Shown in pieces: positions 51,481 through 60,200 of a stretch of DNA of 64,000 nucleotides (position 1 is its first letter; the number at the start of each line of letters is the position of its first letter). Source of the stretch: Pseudomonadota bacterium. GTDB taxonomy: Bacteria; Pseudomonadota; Alphaproteobacteria; UBA2136; JAPKEQ01. The stretch is from NCBI GenBank assembly GCA_036141575.1, contig JAYZXF010000006.1, positions 62,001 through 126,000 on the forward strand, in the 5' to 3' direction. A program made the translations under genes and the position numbers. Under the pieces are notes generated by a model that made no database searches, was not told where the DNA came from, and saw only the letters and a list, made by a program, of their open reading frames with translations.

Positions 51481-51490
51481 GAGGTCTCTC

Positions 51491-51784
51491 ATGGATATTA
51501 GTATGTACCAAACTCAAGCTCAGAAGGCGACAAGCTACAAGCCAACAACTGAGCAACGTGCCCGCGAAACAGCAAAAGACTTTGAAGCTGTATTCGTAAA
51601 CCAAATGCTGAACCTGATGCAGCCTGACCTGAAGAATGATGAGTTCCACGGTGGCCACGCAGAAGAACAGTTCCGCACGTTCCTAAATGACGAAATTTCA
51701 CAAGAAATTGCAGAGAGTGGTGGGGTAGGTGTTGCTGACCACATTTATGCAGAACTTATTAAACTTCAGGAGGCCTCTAAATGA
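51491..51784 (+). CDS. flgJ: Rod-binding protein FlgJ (N-terminal domain only)
   Basis: 97 residues from ATG at 51491, with AGGAGG 6 bases upstream. Only the rod-capping domain is present (ARETAKDFEAVFVNQMLNLM; GGHAEEQFRTFLNDEISQEIAESGGVGVADHIY). The C-terminal muramidase domain of enteric FlgJ is missing, the usual case in alphaproteobacteria, where a separate SltF-type enzyme cuts the wall. Overlaps the flgN-like gene by 4 bases. Confidence 0.94.
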   Translation: MDISMYQTQAQKATSYKPTTEQRARETAKDFEAVFVNQMLNLMQPDLKNDEFHGGHAEEQFRTFLNDEISQEIAESGGVGVADHIYAELIKLQEASK

Positions 51785-52239
51785 TTGATTTGAATATTGG
51801 AGTAGAAGCAAGTAACATAGTAGGCGATGCAATCCTTGCATGTGAAACGCTTGAACGTTTCTTAAAAGAGGAAAATGACGCCCTGAAAACTGGACAACTG
51901 ACAGTTATTGAAGAGAATTTGAAAAATAAACAGCGCCTTGCCGCTAAGGTTGAGCGTTTGCTTAAACTCCTCAAGTCTCAGCCTCAAGACGTCAAAAACA
52001 GTCCAACACTTAAGCCTCAAATTGAGCATCTTAAATCTGCATTTGAAGGCTACCAAAGTGAAGCGCGCCACAACACAATTCTTCTACAAGGCGCACATCA
52101 GTCTACAACAAACGTTCTCAACGTACTGCGTGACGCCGTTCAACAGCACCAACAAAAGAACGAAGCGAAGATGTATTCTAAAGATGGTAGCGTACAAAGC
52201 ACTGGTACAAGAAATCGCATGGTTGTGAAAGAAGTTTAA
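51781..52239 (+). CDS. flgN: FlgN-like flagellar export chaperone
   Basis: 152 residues, nearly all helical (LERFLKEENDALKTGQLTVIEENLKNKQRLAAKVERLL), the FlgN layout of two long helices followed by a third and a flexible tail. FlgN escorts the hook-associated proteins FlgK and FlgL to the export gate. Context (flgI-flgJ-flgN, overlap ATGA with flgJ) supports the call more than sequence, since FlgN is poorly conserved. Confidence 0.75.
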   Translation: MIDLNIGVEASNIVGDAILACETLERFLKEENDALKTGQLTVIEENLKNKQRLAAKVERLLKLLKSQPQDVKNSPTLKPQIEHLKSAFEGYQSEARHNTILLQGAHQSTTNVLNVLRDAVQQHQQKNEAKMYSKDGSVQSTGTRNRMVVKEV

Positions 52240-52332
52240 CCCTTCCCCTCACCAGTACATTATGCTATTAAAACACCTGAATTCCTGCTAAAATGCAGAT
52301 GTTAAACAACAAGAAAAACGGACACATTCCAG

Positions 52333-53004
52333 GTGCCAAGAAAAGAGATAAAAAGCGCCGAAGAAGGCACAATTGTAATGATGCTGGGGTTATACCTCAT
52401 CGTTCTTGCGTTTTTTATCCTCCTCAATGCCATTTCTGAAAGCAGTGAAGAACGCGCTGAAAAGGTAAAAGAAAGTCTTTCGAGCGGCTTTGGTTTCCAA
52501 ATGGATGGCCTCATGAAAATGCGTGACCAAGTCCCGACATTGAGTAATCCAATGGTTGATTTCGTCACACGTGAAGTGGAATCACTCATTGAATCCTACC
52601 TTGCAGTTCAGCATTTCAAAATTGTTCAAATTGGTGAAACAATGCGCTTGCAAATTGATATGGACCAAGTTTTTGATCCAGGTGAAATGCGTATTAAGCC
52701 AAGTCAAGTCCGCCTATTTAGTGACCTCGCTTTTCTGATGAAAAAAGACCGTCCAGGTACAGAAATCGTAACCGATATTCTTGTTGAAGGCTCAAAGAAG
52801 GACCTTGGTGGCGAGCGTGGTGACGTAACAGCCTTCCTTGGTAAACGTGCAAGCCTCATTGTTCGTGCGGTTCTTGAAAAAGGCGGCCGTAAAAAATACC
52901 TCAGCGCACAGGCTGTACAAAATAAAAAACAAAGTGTTATCAATTTGTTCTTCCACATCCATGTATTGGATATGAAACAAGCTGAACGTGCGCTAGGATT
53001 ATAG
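52333..53004 (+). CDS. MotB-like membrane protein lacking the proton-binding Asp
   Basis: 223 residues from GTG at 52333, the only in-frame start after a stop. One N-terminal membrane helix (about 14-37; GTIVMMLGLYLIVLAFFILL) is followed by a periplasmic region (about 60-223) resembling a degenerate OmpA/MotB fold (KRASLIVRAVLEKGG). The helix has no Asp, the residue that carries protons in MotB. It is translated just before a complete MotB. Probably an accessory stator or scaffold part; an ion-conducting role is unlikely. Confidence 0.65.
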   Translation: MPRKEIKSAEEGTIVMMLGLYLIVLAFFILLNAISESSEERAEKVKESLSSGFGFQMDGLMKMRDQVPTLSNPMVDFVTREVESLIESYLAVQHFKIVQIGETMRLQIDMDQVFDPGEMRIKPSQVRLFSDLAFLMKKDRPGTEIVTDILVEGSKKDLGGERGDVTAFLGKRASLIVRAVLEKGGRKKYLSAQAVQNKKQSVINLFFHIHVLDMKQAERALGL

Positions 53005-53015
53005 GGAGGTGGATC

Positions 53016-53756
53016 ATGGCTGAAGAAAACCAAACCCCTGAAAATGATAATGAAGTTCATGTTATTGAATGCCCTGCATGGCTCCTAACCTTTGCAGACC
53101 TTGTAAGTCTCCTCATTACATTCTTTGTACTCTTGTACTCTATGAAAGTCGTAGATACCCAAAAGTGGGAAGAAATTAAAGGTTCGTTTGCTGGTGTATT
53201 CTCAATCCGTGAGCCTGTCGTCACAAGTCCACCTGACCAGCAAACAGCCATTGAAAAAATTGACCCGCTTTCAGCAGATAATTTGGATTATATTGAAGGT
53301 ATTTTAAAGCAATCCTTCTCTCAAGATGTGCTGCTTAAAGATACAACGATGACACGTGACCGCGAGCAAGATCGCCTTATTATTAACGTGCCTTCATCAC
53401 TGATCTTTAATTCAAATGAAGATTCTCTGCGCCCAGAAGGTCGCCGTGCGGTTCAAAACCTTGGTGACGCGCTACGCCACCTTGATAACCGCATTGCTGT
53501 GGCAGGGCATACCGACCCATTCCCGATTAAGAGCGATAAATTCCCATCTAACTGGGAGCTCGGTATGGCACGTGCCGCACAGATTGCAGATGTAATTATT
53601 TCTCGCGGTGTCACAGCGCCTATCCGCATTGTCTCTTACGCAGATAGCCGCTTTGGTGAAATTGACCGAGGCTTACCAATCTCAAAACGCTATGCCATTT
53701 CAAGGCGTGTTGAAGTAATTGTTTACGGTGAAAAAGATTCGGAGCTGCCATTCTGA
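53016..53756 (+). CDS. motB: Flagellar stator protein MotB
   Basis: 246 residues. The membrane helix WLLTFADLVSLLITFFVLLY carries the proton-binding Asp near residue 27. After a plug/linker region comes the OmpA-like peptidoglycan-binding domain (VAGHTDPFPIKS...SNWELGMARAAQIADVI...ISKRYAISRRVEVIV). GGGAGG precedes the ATG. motA is not next to it, so the partner must lie elsewhere. Follows the Asp-less paralogue by 11 bases and overlaps the large repeat protein by one base. Confidence 0.93.
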   Translation: MAEENQTPENDNEVHVIECPAWLLTFADLVSLLITFFVLLYSMKVVDTQKWEEIKGSFAGVFSIREPVVTSPPDQQTAIEKIDPLSADNLDYIEGILKQSFSQDVLLKDTTMTRDREQDRLIINVPSSLIFNSNEDSLRPEGRRAVQNLGDALRHLDNRIAVAGHTDPFPIKSDKFPSNWELGMARAAQIADVIISRGVTAPIRIVSYADSRFGEIDRGLPISKRYAISRRVEVIVYGEKDSELPF

Positions 53757-56539
53757 TGATCTTCCGCCTCACCCTTCTTTTAAGTCTGATTTGGATTGCT
53801 CCGGTTTACGGAGCAAACCTGTCTTTGGTGGTGACACCTGAAGGATATGTTTTTGACATTGAAACAGACGCAAATGACAAGATTGCATTGTTTGAGCGCT
53901 ACAACGATGTTTGGCTTGTAAGCGCCACATCTGAGACTGTGACAACCAATATTCCAGATATTCTTCTGCCAGAACTTGGCATTGAGCAAATCACCCCTCT
54001 TCTTGTTGAAGGCGGCTCAGGTGTACATATTGCATTCACTGCCTCACCTGAAAACTCACTCTGGTCATGGAACGGTGTTCTCATTGAACAGCAAGAATCA
54101 TCACCGCTTAACCTGTCTGGCCACGTTGCATTAGATGATACGCTAATCCTACCTAAATCACTGACGGACCGCCTACTCCTTGCAGAGCATGCCCTCACAG
54201 GTGATAGCTACCCTGTTGTTGTGTTTAACAGTGTGACACCAACACTTTCGCCAAGAAACTTTGGGAAAATTACAGCTGTGCCAACCCGCACAGGTATGGC
54301 GTTTATGTCTGATGTTGGTGGCATCCTGACACTCCCTCAAGAAACAGATGAACTTAAAATTGTTCTCGATATGCCAGAAGAGGCAACCACACTTGCTGCT
54401 GTTGCCACACCTTCTGCAAGCGGCACGGAAACCTCAAGCCTATTTGAAGCATTGAATGAAGCTGTCACAGAAGAAGCTTCTGCAACCACAACGTCCTTCA
54501 TTGCAAAAACCAGACCTGCTGAATTTGAAGATGCGATCTCAGGTGTGGCTGCAGCCATCAGTAAAGCTGAAAGTGTTTCTCTTCCTGAAACACAAACCCT
54601 CACAGATCTTCTGATTCGCATGGGTGTAACCAACGATAAAGTTCTTGAAGATGAGCCTGAAGAGCAAGTGGCTGAAGATACAGCTCTACCAACACCAGTG
54701 CCAACATCAGACCCATTCTTTGATGAGCAATTCCAATTGCCAGAAGGTAGTGGCATGTTTCCACGTATTGAAGTTGAAGATATTCTGGCTTATAACGATG
54801 CCAAAGCAGAACTTGTTGAAGAATTTCTTAATGCCACATCAGATTTTGAGCGAGATCAAAACCGCCTAGAAATGGCGCGTCTCAACATTAACTATGACCG
54901 CCTTGTTGAAGCGATGGACATTATGCAATCTACGCCTAAGTTTGAAGAAAATGGATATCCAAAGAGCACAACAACACGCATTATGCTGGGTGCCCTCCTT
55001 GCTATTGCTGACCGCTTAGAAGCAGCAAATGAGCTTCTCTCTATTGAAGGCGACCCAGAAGATGAGCGCAAGCTTTGGCTTGGTTATACCAAAGAAAAGC
55101 AACGTGACTACTCACAAGCTGTAGAACTCATGCGTGATACCATTGACCTCTCTCTTGGCTATCCGTTTAGCTTGCAAAAAGAGCTGCGTCTTTCTTTTGC
55201 AAGAGCCCTTCTCAAAGAAGAGCAAGTCTCTATTATGCAAGAACAGATTGACACACTCATCTCTGTCCTTGGCGAAGAAAAACTTCCAGCAGAAGCTGAC
55301 CTTCTTGTGGCCCGTGCAGCCTTACTTAAAGGGGATAGCCAACAGGCTGAATCTCTGCTTGCTGAAGTGGCCAATAGTGAAGATAAAAAGTTTGCGATTG
55401 ATGCACAGTACGAATACTTGATGCTTCTATACAGCCGCGGTGATATTGCACGCGAGCAAACCATTGATGCCCTCAAAGAAATTCGCTTTATGTGGCGCGG
55501 TGGTGATGTAGAAGAGCAAGTCCTTTACAAACTTGGTCGCATGCTTGTGGCCGCAGAGCGCTACCGCGAAGGTTTAGACCAGTTGAAGTTCTTTAACATC
55601 TTCTTCCCTGAAAGCCCATTCCGTAGTGAAATCACAGCACTTATGACAGAAACATTCATGAAGCTTCTAGAGCAAGATATGCCTGGCGGTAACCTTGATA
55701 CTGTCGCTGTCCTTGGTTTGTATTATGACTTCCGTGAGCTAACCCCTCCGGGAGAACAGGGTGATGCCCTGATTACAGACGTCGCGATGAAACTTAAAAA
55801 GATTGGCCTATATGACCGCGCGATTGATCTACTTGAGAACCAATACGAATACCGTGCAGAAGGCGACAAAGAACGACAAGCCAAACTGGCTTACACCATT
55901 GCAGAAAGTTACTACGGTGAAGAAGACTACGCCCCTGCCCTCAGCATTTTAGAAGAGACGGCCTCATTCCCAATGGATGACGATCTGAAGTATCAACGCA
56001 CACTCCTTAAAGCTGAAATTGCCTTTGCTGAGATGCGCTACGCTGACGCAATTAAAATTCTAGAAGATGTGAAAAGCCGTCCAGAAGCCCGTACAATTCT
56101 TGCAGATGTTGCATGGCAAAGTGATGACTTTGATAAGTTTATGAGCTTTGTTGAGCCACAGTTTGTTGAGAGTTCACCGTTTGATACATGGACACCAGAA
56201 GACCGTGTTAACTTTAAGCGCCTTGCGTTTATCTATAACAACAAAGGCCAAATCAGAAACCTAGAAGGCTTGCGCAATAAGTTTATTAACAAACTTGTGA
56301 ACCCATATGACCAACGTTACTTTGAGATTCTACTTAAAGATAAAGCCTCTGTGATTAAGCCCATGGAAAAAACAGAAGAAGATGCCAGCATTCTTGATAC
56401 TGTGATTTCTCAAATGGAAAGCTACAATGAGTTTGCGCGTGAATACAACCTGATTAAACGCTCACGCGATAGTGAGAAACGCCAGCGCTACTTGTTCAAC
56501 CAGTCACGTGGTCAACTCACAGCGCCTCCAAAACTTTAA
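53756..56539 (+). CDS. Large periplasmic repeat protein linked to motB
   Basis: 927 residues with a signal peptide (about 1-19). Residues 20-200 are beta-rich; 205-340 are low-complexity, Ala/Glu/Thr/Pro-rich; from about 350 to the end the protein is a helical repeat array of TPR type (for example DRAIDLLENQYEYRAEGDKE, YADAIKILEDVKSRPEA). The start overlaps the motB stop (TGATG), implying coupled expression and a motor-related role in the periplasm, perhaps a stator scaffold comparable in position to MotC/MotE of rhizobia. No family is certain. It is the longest flagellar-linked gene here. Confidence 0.7.
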   Translation: MIFRLTLLLSLIWIAPVYGANLSLVVTPEGYVFDIETDANDKIALFERYNDVWLVSATSETVTTNIPDILLPELGIEQITPLLVEGGSGVHIAFTASPENSLWSWNGVLIEQQESSPLNLSGHVALDDTLILPKSLTDRLLLAEHALTGDSYPVVVFNSVTPTLSPRNFGKITAVPTRTGMAFMSDVGGILTLPQETDELKIVLDMPEEATTLAAVATPSASGTETSSLFEALNEAVTEEASATTTSFIAKTRPAEFEDAISGVAAAISKAESVSLPETQTLTDLLIRMGVTNDKVLEDEPEEQVAEDTALPTPVPTSDPFFDEQFQLPEGSGMFPRIEVEDILAYNDAKAELVEEFLNATSDFERDQNRLEMARLNINYDRLVEAMDIMQSTPKFEENGYPKSTTTRIMLGALLAIADRLEAANELLSIEGDPEDERKLWLGYTKEKQRDYSQAVELMRDTIDLSLGYPFSLQKELRLSFARALLKEEQVSIMQEQIDTLISVLGEEKLPAEADLLVARAALLKGDSQQAESLLAEVANSEDKKFAIDAQYEYLMLLYSRGDIAREQTIDALKEIRFMWRGGDVEEQVLYKLGRMLVAAERYREGLDQLKFFNIFFPESPFRSEITALMTETFMKLLEQDMPGGNLDTVAVLGLYYDFRELTPPGEQGDALITDVAMKLKKIGLYDRAIDLLENQYEYRAEGDKERQAKLAYTIAESYYGEEDYAPALSILEETASFPMDDDLKYQRTLLKAEIAFAEMRYADAIKILEDVKSRPEARTILADVAWQSDDFDKFMSFVEPQFVESSPFDTWTPEDRVNFKRLAFIYNNKGQIRNLEGLRNKFINKLVNPYDQRYFEILLKDKASVIKPMEKTEEDASILDTVISQMESYNEFAREYNLIKRSRDSEKRQRYLFNQSRGQLTAPPKL

Positions 56540-56615
56540 CGCCTCCCTTGTAAGATACATTTAATGCCCCCATATATAAGGTATGGGACAATAAAATATG
56601 TTAAGGGAGGGACAC

Positions 56616-57107
56616 ATGAGCCAAACACATGAGCTTATGTTTTATAAAGATTTAGACGCAGAAATTACAGGTCGCGTAGACACAATTAACTCAGGGTACT
56701 CTTCACGCCTTCGCGTTGACCCAGATTGCGCGAAAACAGCTATTCTTTCTTCTGCTGAAACAGCAGCGAAGCTTCTTAAAAAGCATCCTGAGCTTCAAGA
56801 GAACTTTTCATTTAAAAATGAAGGTTTTGTGAACCATGTTGCGGATCAAGTTATTCCCAAAGATGCAAATGATGCTGAAAGGCACTTGATGACAGAGCAA
56901 GTTGGAAAAATTTGCAGAGATGTTGATGCACTTATTGATGAGCATGCAAGTCGCTCAGCCCTTGAATCTGGTTGCTCTATAGAGAAACTCAACTCTGTCA
57001 CCAATGCGAGAAGTATTGCACATGCCGCACAGGGTTCAGAAAAAGCACAACGCCAACTCGGTGAAGACACAAGAACAACTAGCGCAGAGGTTCTAGAGCT
57101 GGCATAA
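56616..57107 (+). CDS. Hypothetical helical protein
   Basis: 163 residues from ATG at 56616 (MSQTHELMFYKDLDAEI); AGGGAGG is 5 bases upstream. Soluble, helical, without recognised motifs; C-terminal RQLGEDTRTTSAEVLEL is polar. It sits between the motB operon and a SemiSWEET gene. Function unknown. Confidence 0.6.
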   Translation: MSQTHELMFYKDLDAEITGRVDTINSGYSSRLRVDPDCAKTAILSSAETAAKLLKKHPELQENFSFKNEGFVNHVADQVIPKDANDAERHLMTEQVGKICRDVDALIDEHASRSALESGCSIEKLNSVTNARSIAHAAQGSEKAQRQLGEDTRTTSAEVLELA

Positions 57108-57139
57108 TTTTCAAAACAGTTAATAAAAAGAATAAACCT

Positions 57140-57454
57140 ATGCCGACTGAAACACTTGTTGAGATTATCGCCTTTTTTGCAGGAATGTGCACAACAACCT
57201 CTTTCCTTCCACAAGCCCTAAAAACATGGAAAGACCGTGATACACGCGCCATCTCTCTTGGCATGTACATTATTTTCTGTAGCGGTATTGCTCTATGGTT
57301 TACCGTTGGCTTCCTTCTAAAAAGCCCATCTATGATGTTTTGGAATGGCGTTAGTTTTAGCCTTGCCATGTCTATTCTTTGCATGAAAATTTTTTACTCA
57401 CGTCGTGAAATTCGTGAGAAAGGTACATGGGGCGGCACCAAGCAAATTCCTTAA
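57140..57454 (+). CDS. SemiSWEET / PQ-loop transporter
   Basis: 104 residues with three membrane helices, the single triple-helix bundle of SemiSWEETs. The PQ motif is in TSFLPQALKTWKDRDTRAIS near residues 22-40. These proteins work as homodimers for sugar uptake or efflux. The C-terminus is a short basic tail. A strong terminator follows. Confidence 0.9.
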   Translation: MPTETLVEIIAFFAGMCTTTSFLPQALKTWKDRDTRAISLGMYIIFCSGIALWFTVGFLLKSPSMMFWNGVSFSLAMSILCMKIFYSRREIREKGTWGGTKQIP

Positions 57455-57478
57455 ACGTTCTTGTTATTTTAATGAGTA

Positions 57479-57506
57479 AAAACCCCTCTCTTACGAGAGG
57501 GGTTTT
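57479..57506 (+). terminator. Terminator after SemiSWEET gene
   Basis: AAAACCCCTCTC-TTAC-GAGAGGGGTTTT, perfect 12-bp stem with a T-run. Confidence 0.85.
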
Positions 57507-57606
57507 TGTGTGGAAGGCTGCTTGGGGGCAGTCACTTCCTAGAGCCGGCTGGACGAGATGGGGGAGAGAAGGGGAAGCTCCAGCCGAAACATTTACAAAC
57601 TTGTTT

Positions 57607-57650
57607 TTAAGAAGCGCCCCCTTCCCTTCAAGGAAGCGCTTATCTTATGT
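57607..57650 (-). terminator. Hairpin after flgE
   Basis: AAGCGCTTCCTT/AAGGGGGCGCTT-type stem a few bases past the flgE stop on the minus strand. The following sequence lacks a proper T-run, so it may be an RNA-stabilising hairpin. Confidence 0.4.
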
Positions 57651-57651
57651 G

Positions 57652-59334
57652 TTATCGAATCTGTAGAAGTTCGTTCAACATCTGGTCAACCGTTGAAATC
57701 ACCGTTGATGCTGCCTGGAACGATCTCTGAGATGTAATCATGTTCGAGAATTCCTGTGCAATATCTACCGTTGATTGCTCAAGGGCACCACTTACGATCG
57801 TTGCTGTACCGCCAACACCCGCTTCTTTGTAAAGTGGACGACCAGAGGCATCTGTTTCACGTAGGAGGTTGTTTGATACTGGCTCAAGCGATGCAGGGTC
57901 TTGGAAAACTGCTACAACAACTTTCCAAAGTTTCTTCGCTTCACCGTTTGTGAATGAACCAATAATGAAGCCTTCTTCATCAACCGTTACACTTGCAAGC
58001 GTACCTGAACCGAAACCGTCCTGGTTGGCGAAAAGTGTGTTAAACGGAGAGGCGAACTGAATCACACCGTTTGTTCCTCGACCAATATCAAGTGGACCTT
58101 GTAGAGGGGCTGTAATATCAGCTGTACCTAAGGCACCGACTGGCGTTGCTGTGAAGTCAAAGTTTGCAGAAAGGGTCATGTTTACACCGTTTGCAAACTC
58201 AAGCAGACGTTCATCAGCTGTGTTTGTTGTGCCAACGATAAATGTACTACCATCTGGCTCAGTGACTTCAATCTCAAAGAGACCTGTACCTGCGTTCAAA
58301 CCAAGGTTTGCGAAAGAATATGTACCTGCAATTGTTGCTGGAGCACTTGGGTGATCTTCATCTACCGAGATACCAAGTACACCGTCACCAAACTGTAGAC
58401 CAGCACCAATCGTGTCAAAGTATGCACCACCCGTGTAGTCACCAAAGTTAACTGTAATTTCTTCAGTACCAACACCATCGTCCCAATCCACTGTAAACGT
58501 TTCACCGCCTACAATCTTAAGGGCACCGTCGGCGTCAAATTCAAGTGTACCAACACCAATCGCTGCGTTAGAGCCTGGTGCAACATTGTTACCGTAAAAG
58601 TCTGCAACAACATCGCTACCGTCAGCGTAAGCCACCCAGTCCCATTCGTTTGCAGAGCGCTTTGAGAATGCGAACGTCACATCACGTGCAGCACCTTGGC
58701 TATCAAAGAATCGTACATCCGTGACAAAAGGAACCGTTGTTGGGTCAGCAAGAATGTTTGCAATGTTTGCTTGGTGTGTAATTGTTGTATCGTAAGCGTA
58801 TGTATCCGCTTCTGCGTTCAAGTTTACACCAAGAATAAGTTCACCTGTTGCACGCGCTGATGAGGCTACCGATTGAAGCTCTACTGCTGTTGGGTTTTGA
58901 ACATCTTGAACTGTACCATCTGTATCTGTACGCCACCCTAGGAGGTACTGACCTGTAGGAGACGTAAGGAAACCACGGTTATCTTCAGCAAAGGCACCCG
59001 CACGAGAGTAGAAGAAACTTGTTTCATTGTTCACTTCAGTATCTGAAATCACTGTAAAGAAACCGTTACCTGATAGGGCAATATCTGTTGAAGACTGCGT
59101 TGAAAGAAGTGAACCCTGCGTTGCTTGGAAACGTTGGAAATCTGTACCAACACCACCGGCGTTTACAAGAGTACCACTTACCCCGGCACTTGTTACCTGC
59201 TGACGAAACAAGGTTCTACTGTTTTTGTAACCAATTGTGTTCACGTTTGCGAGGTTATCTGAAATAATCGAGATAGATTCACTTTGTGAAAGCATTGCTG
59301 ATACACCTGAGGTCAACGATCCGTATAAACTCAT
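57652..59334 (-). CDS. flgE: Flagellar hook protein FlgE
   Basis: 560 residues. N-terminus SLYGSLTSGVSAMLSQSES then DNLANVNTIGYKNSRTLF (hook/rod motif), and the matching C-terminus GALEQSTVDIAQEFSNMITSQRSFQAASTVISTVDQMLNELLQI. The beta-rich centre (about 100-480) is longer than the enteric 402-residue FlgE, as is common in alphaproteobacteria. Forms the universal joint. A sigma-54-like promoter lies 60 bases upstream and AAGGAG is 7 bases before the start. Follows fliK-flgD. Confidence 0.96.
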   Translation of the reverse strand: MSLYGSLTSGVSAMLSQSESISIISDNLANVNTIGYKNSRTLFRQQVTSAGVSGTLVNAGGVGTDFQRFQATQGSLLSTQSSTDIALSGNGFFTVISDTEVNNETSFFYSRAGAFAEDNRGFLTSPTGQYLLGWRTDTDGTVQDVQNPTAVELQSVASSARATGELILGVNLNAEADTYAYDTTITHQANIANILADPTTVPFVTDVRFFDSQGAARDVTFAFSKRSANEWDWVAYADGSDVVADFYGNNVAPGSNAAIGVGTLEFDADGALKIVGGETFTVDWDDGVGTEEITVNFGDYTGGAYFDTIGAGLQFGDGVLGISVDEDHPSAPATIAGTYSFANLGLNAGTGLFEIEVTEPDGSTFIVGTTNTADERLLEFANGVNMTLSANFDFTATPVGALGTADITAPLQGPLDIGRGTNGVIQFASPFNTLFANQDGFGSGTLASVTVDEEGFIIGSFTNGEAKKLWKVVVAVFQDPASLEPVSNNLLRETDASGRPLYKEAGVGGTATIVSGALEQSTVDIAQEFSNMITSQRSFQAASTVISTVDQMLNELLQIR

Positions 59335-59393
59335 GGGGTTTCTCCTTGTTTTTCGCCTACTTGGCGGGGGTTAATTTCTTACTTTTTTAATAT

Positions 59394-59408
59394 TCAAAAG
59401 TCGTGCCA
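59394..59408 (-). promoter_or_regulatory. Sigma-54-like promoter of flgE
   Basis: TGGCACGACTTTTGA on the minus strand; GG-N10-GA, so the -12 element deviates in the same way as that of flagellin copy 1. Confidence 0.6.
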
Positions 59409-59433
59409 ATTTGGTCTGACTTTTTGTCTTTAT

Positions 59434-60186
59434 TTAGCTCGTTTGATCGTCCGAGCCACTCTCATCGCCATTACCCTCTGGCGGAACCACATACACTGGG
59501 TTTTGTACCGAAATCACATCCGACATATCTGCCGTACGTCCATCCGTAAACCTCAGCGCCACGTTACCACCAAACGTATCCACTGTTTGTACCGTACCGT
59601 ATGTAAATGTTGATGCTCGAATATCGTCACCATCTTCTTCAACAGCACTTACGCGAATTCTGTAATCTCCTGGAGGAAGTCTTGTTTCTTCATTTCCGTA
59701 ACCATCCCATGTCACCTCGTGGTAACCCGCTTGGTCGTCTGCATCAATTGTTTTCACAAGTACACCGTCTGAGTTAAAGACCTCAATAACCGTGTTTGCA
59801 GAGTTTGTTGGGAGGTAGTACTGGAAATCAATCGGCGCACCATCTTGAAGGCGCATTGTATTACCTTCAGTCATCACTTGGCGACCAATGTAACTGACTG
59901 CCAGAGTTTGCTGTCCGTACTCACGGTCAGCAATAAGCGCTTCTAGATTCTCATTGGTTTGAATCGTTTGTTCAAGTTGTGAGAACTGTGCCAGCTGCGC
60001 TGTAAATTCTGTGTTTTCTACAGGGTTAAGCGGGTCTTGGTTTTCAAGTTGAGCAACAAGCAGTGACAAGAAATCTTCAAAGTTCAGGTCTGCAGCAGCA
60101 CGCGCTGTCCCGTTGTTTTCCGTGCCATTCTTAATATTGGTCTGGTTAACCAAGTAAGAATTATCTACGTTATAACTAATTGTCAT
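59434..60186 (-). CDS. flgD: Hook assembly scaffold FlgD
   Basis: 250 residues. N-terminal FlgD signature LNFEDFLSLLVAQLENQDPLNPVENTEFTAQLAQFSQLEQ at about 34-73, then FlgD Ig-like/Tudor parts (YHEVTWDGYGNEETRLPPGDYRIRV). FlgD caps the growing hook. The C-terminal 20 residues are an acidic Ser/Gly tail. Starts 14 bases after fliK; a sigma-54-like promoter for flgE lies after it. Confidence 0.95.
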   Translation of the reverse strand: MTISYNVDNSYLVNQTNIKNGTENNGTARAAADLNFEDFLSLLVAQLENQDPLNPVENTEFTAQLAQFSQLEQTIQTNENLEALIADREYGQQTLAVSYIGRQVMTEGNTMRLQDGAPIDFQYYLPTNSANTVIEVFNSDGVLVKTIDADDQAGYHEVTWDGYGNEETRLPPGDYRIRVSAVEEDGDDIRASTFTYGTVQTVDTFGGNVALRFTDGRTADMSDVISVQNPVYVVPPEGNGDESGSDDQTS

Positions 60187-60200
60187 GTGTTTCTCTTCCT

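Noticed and set aside
51491-51784. FlgJ as a truncated gene
   Set aside because: The single rod-binding domain without muramidase is the normal alphaproteobacterial form.
57427-57666. A 79-codon plus-strand frame between the SemiSWEET gene and flgE
   Set aside because: It starts inside the SemiSWEET gene, crosses a strong terminator, and its product has no protein-like pattern.
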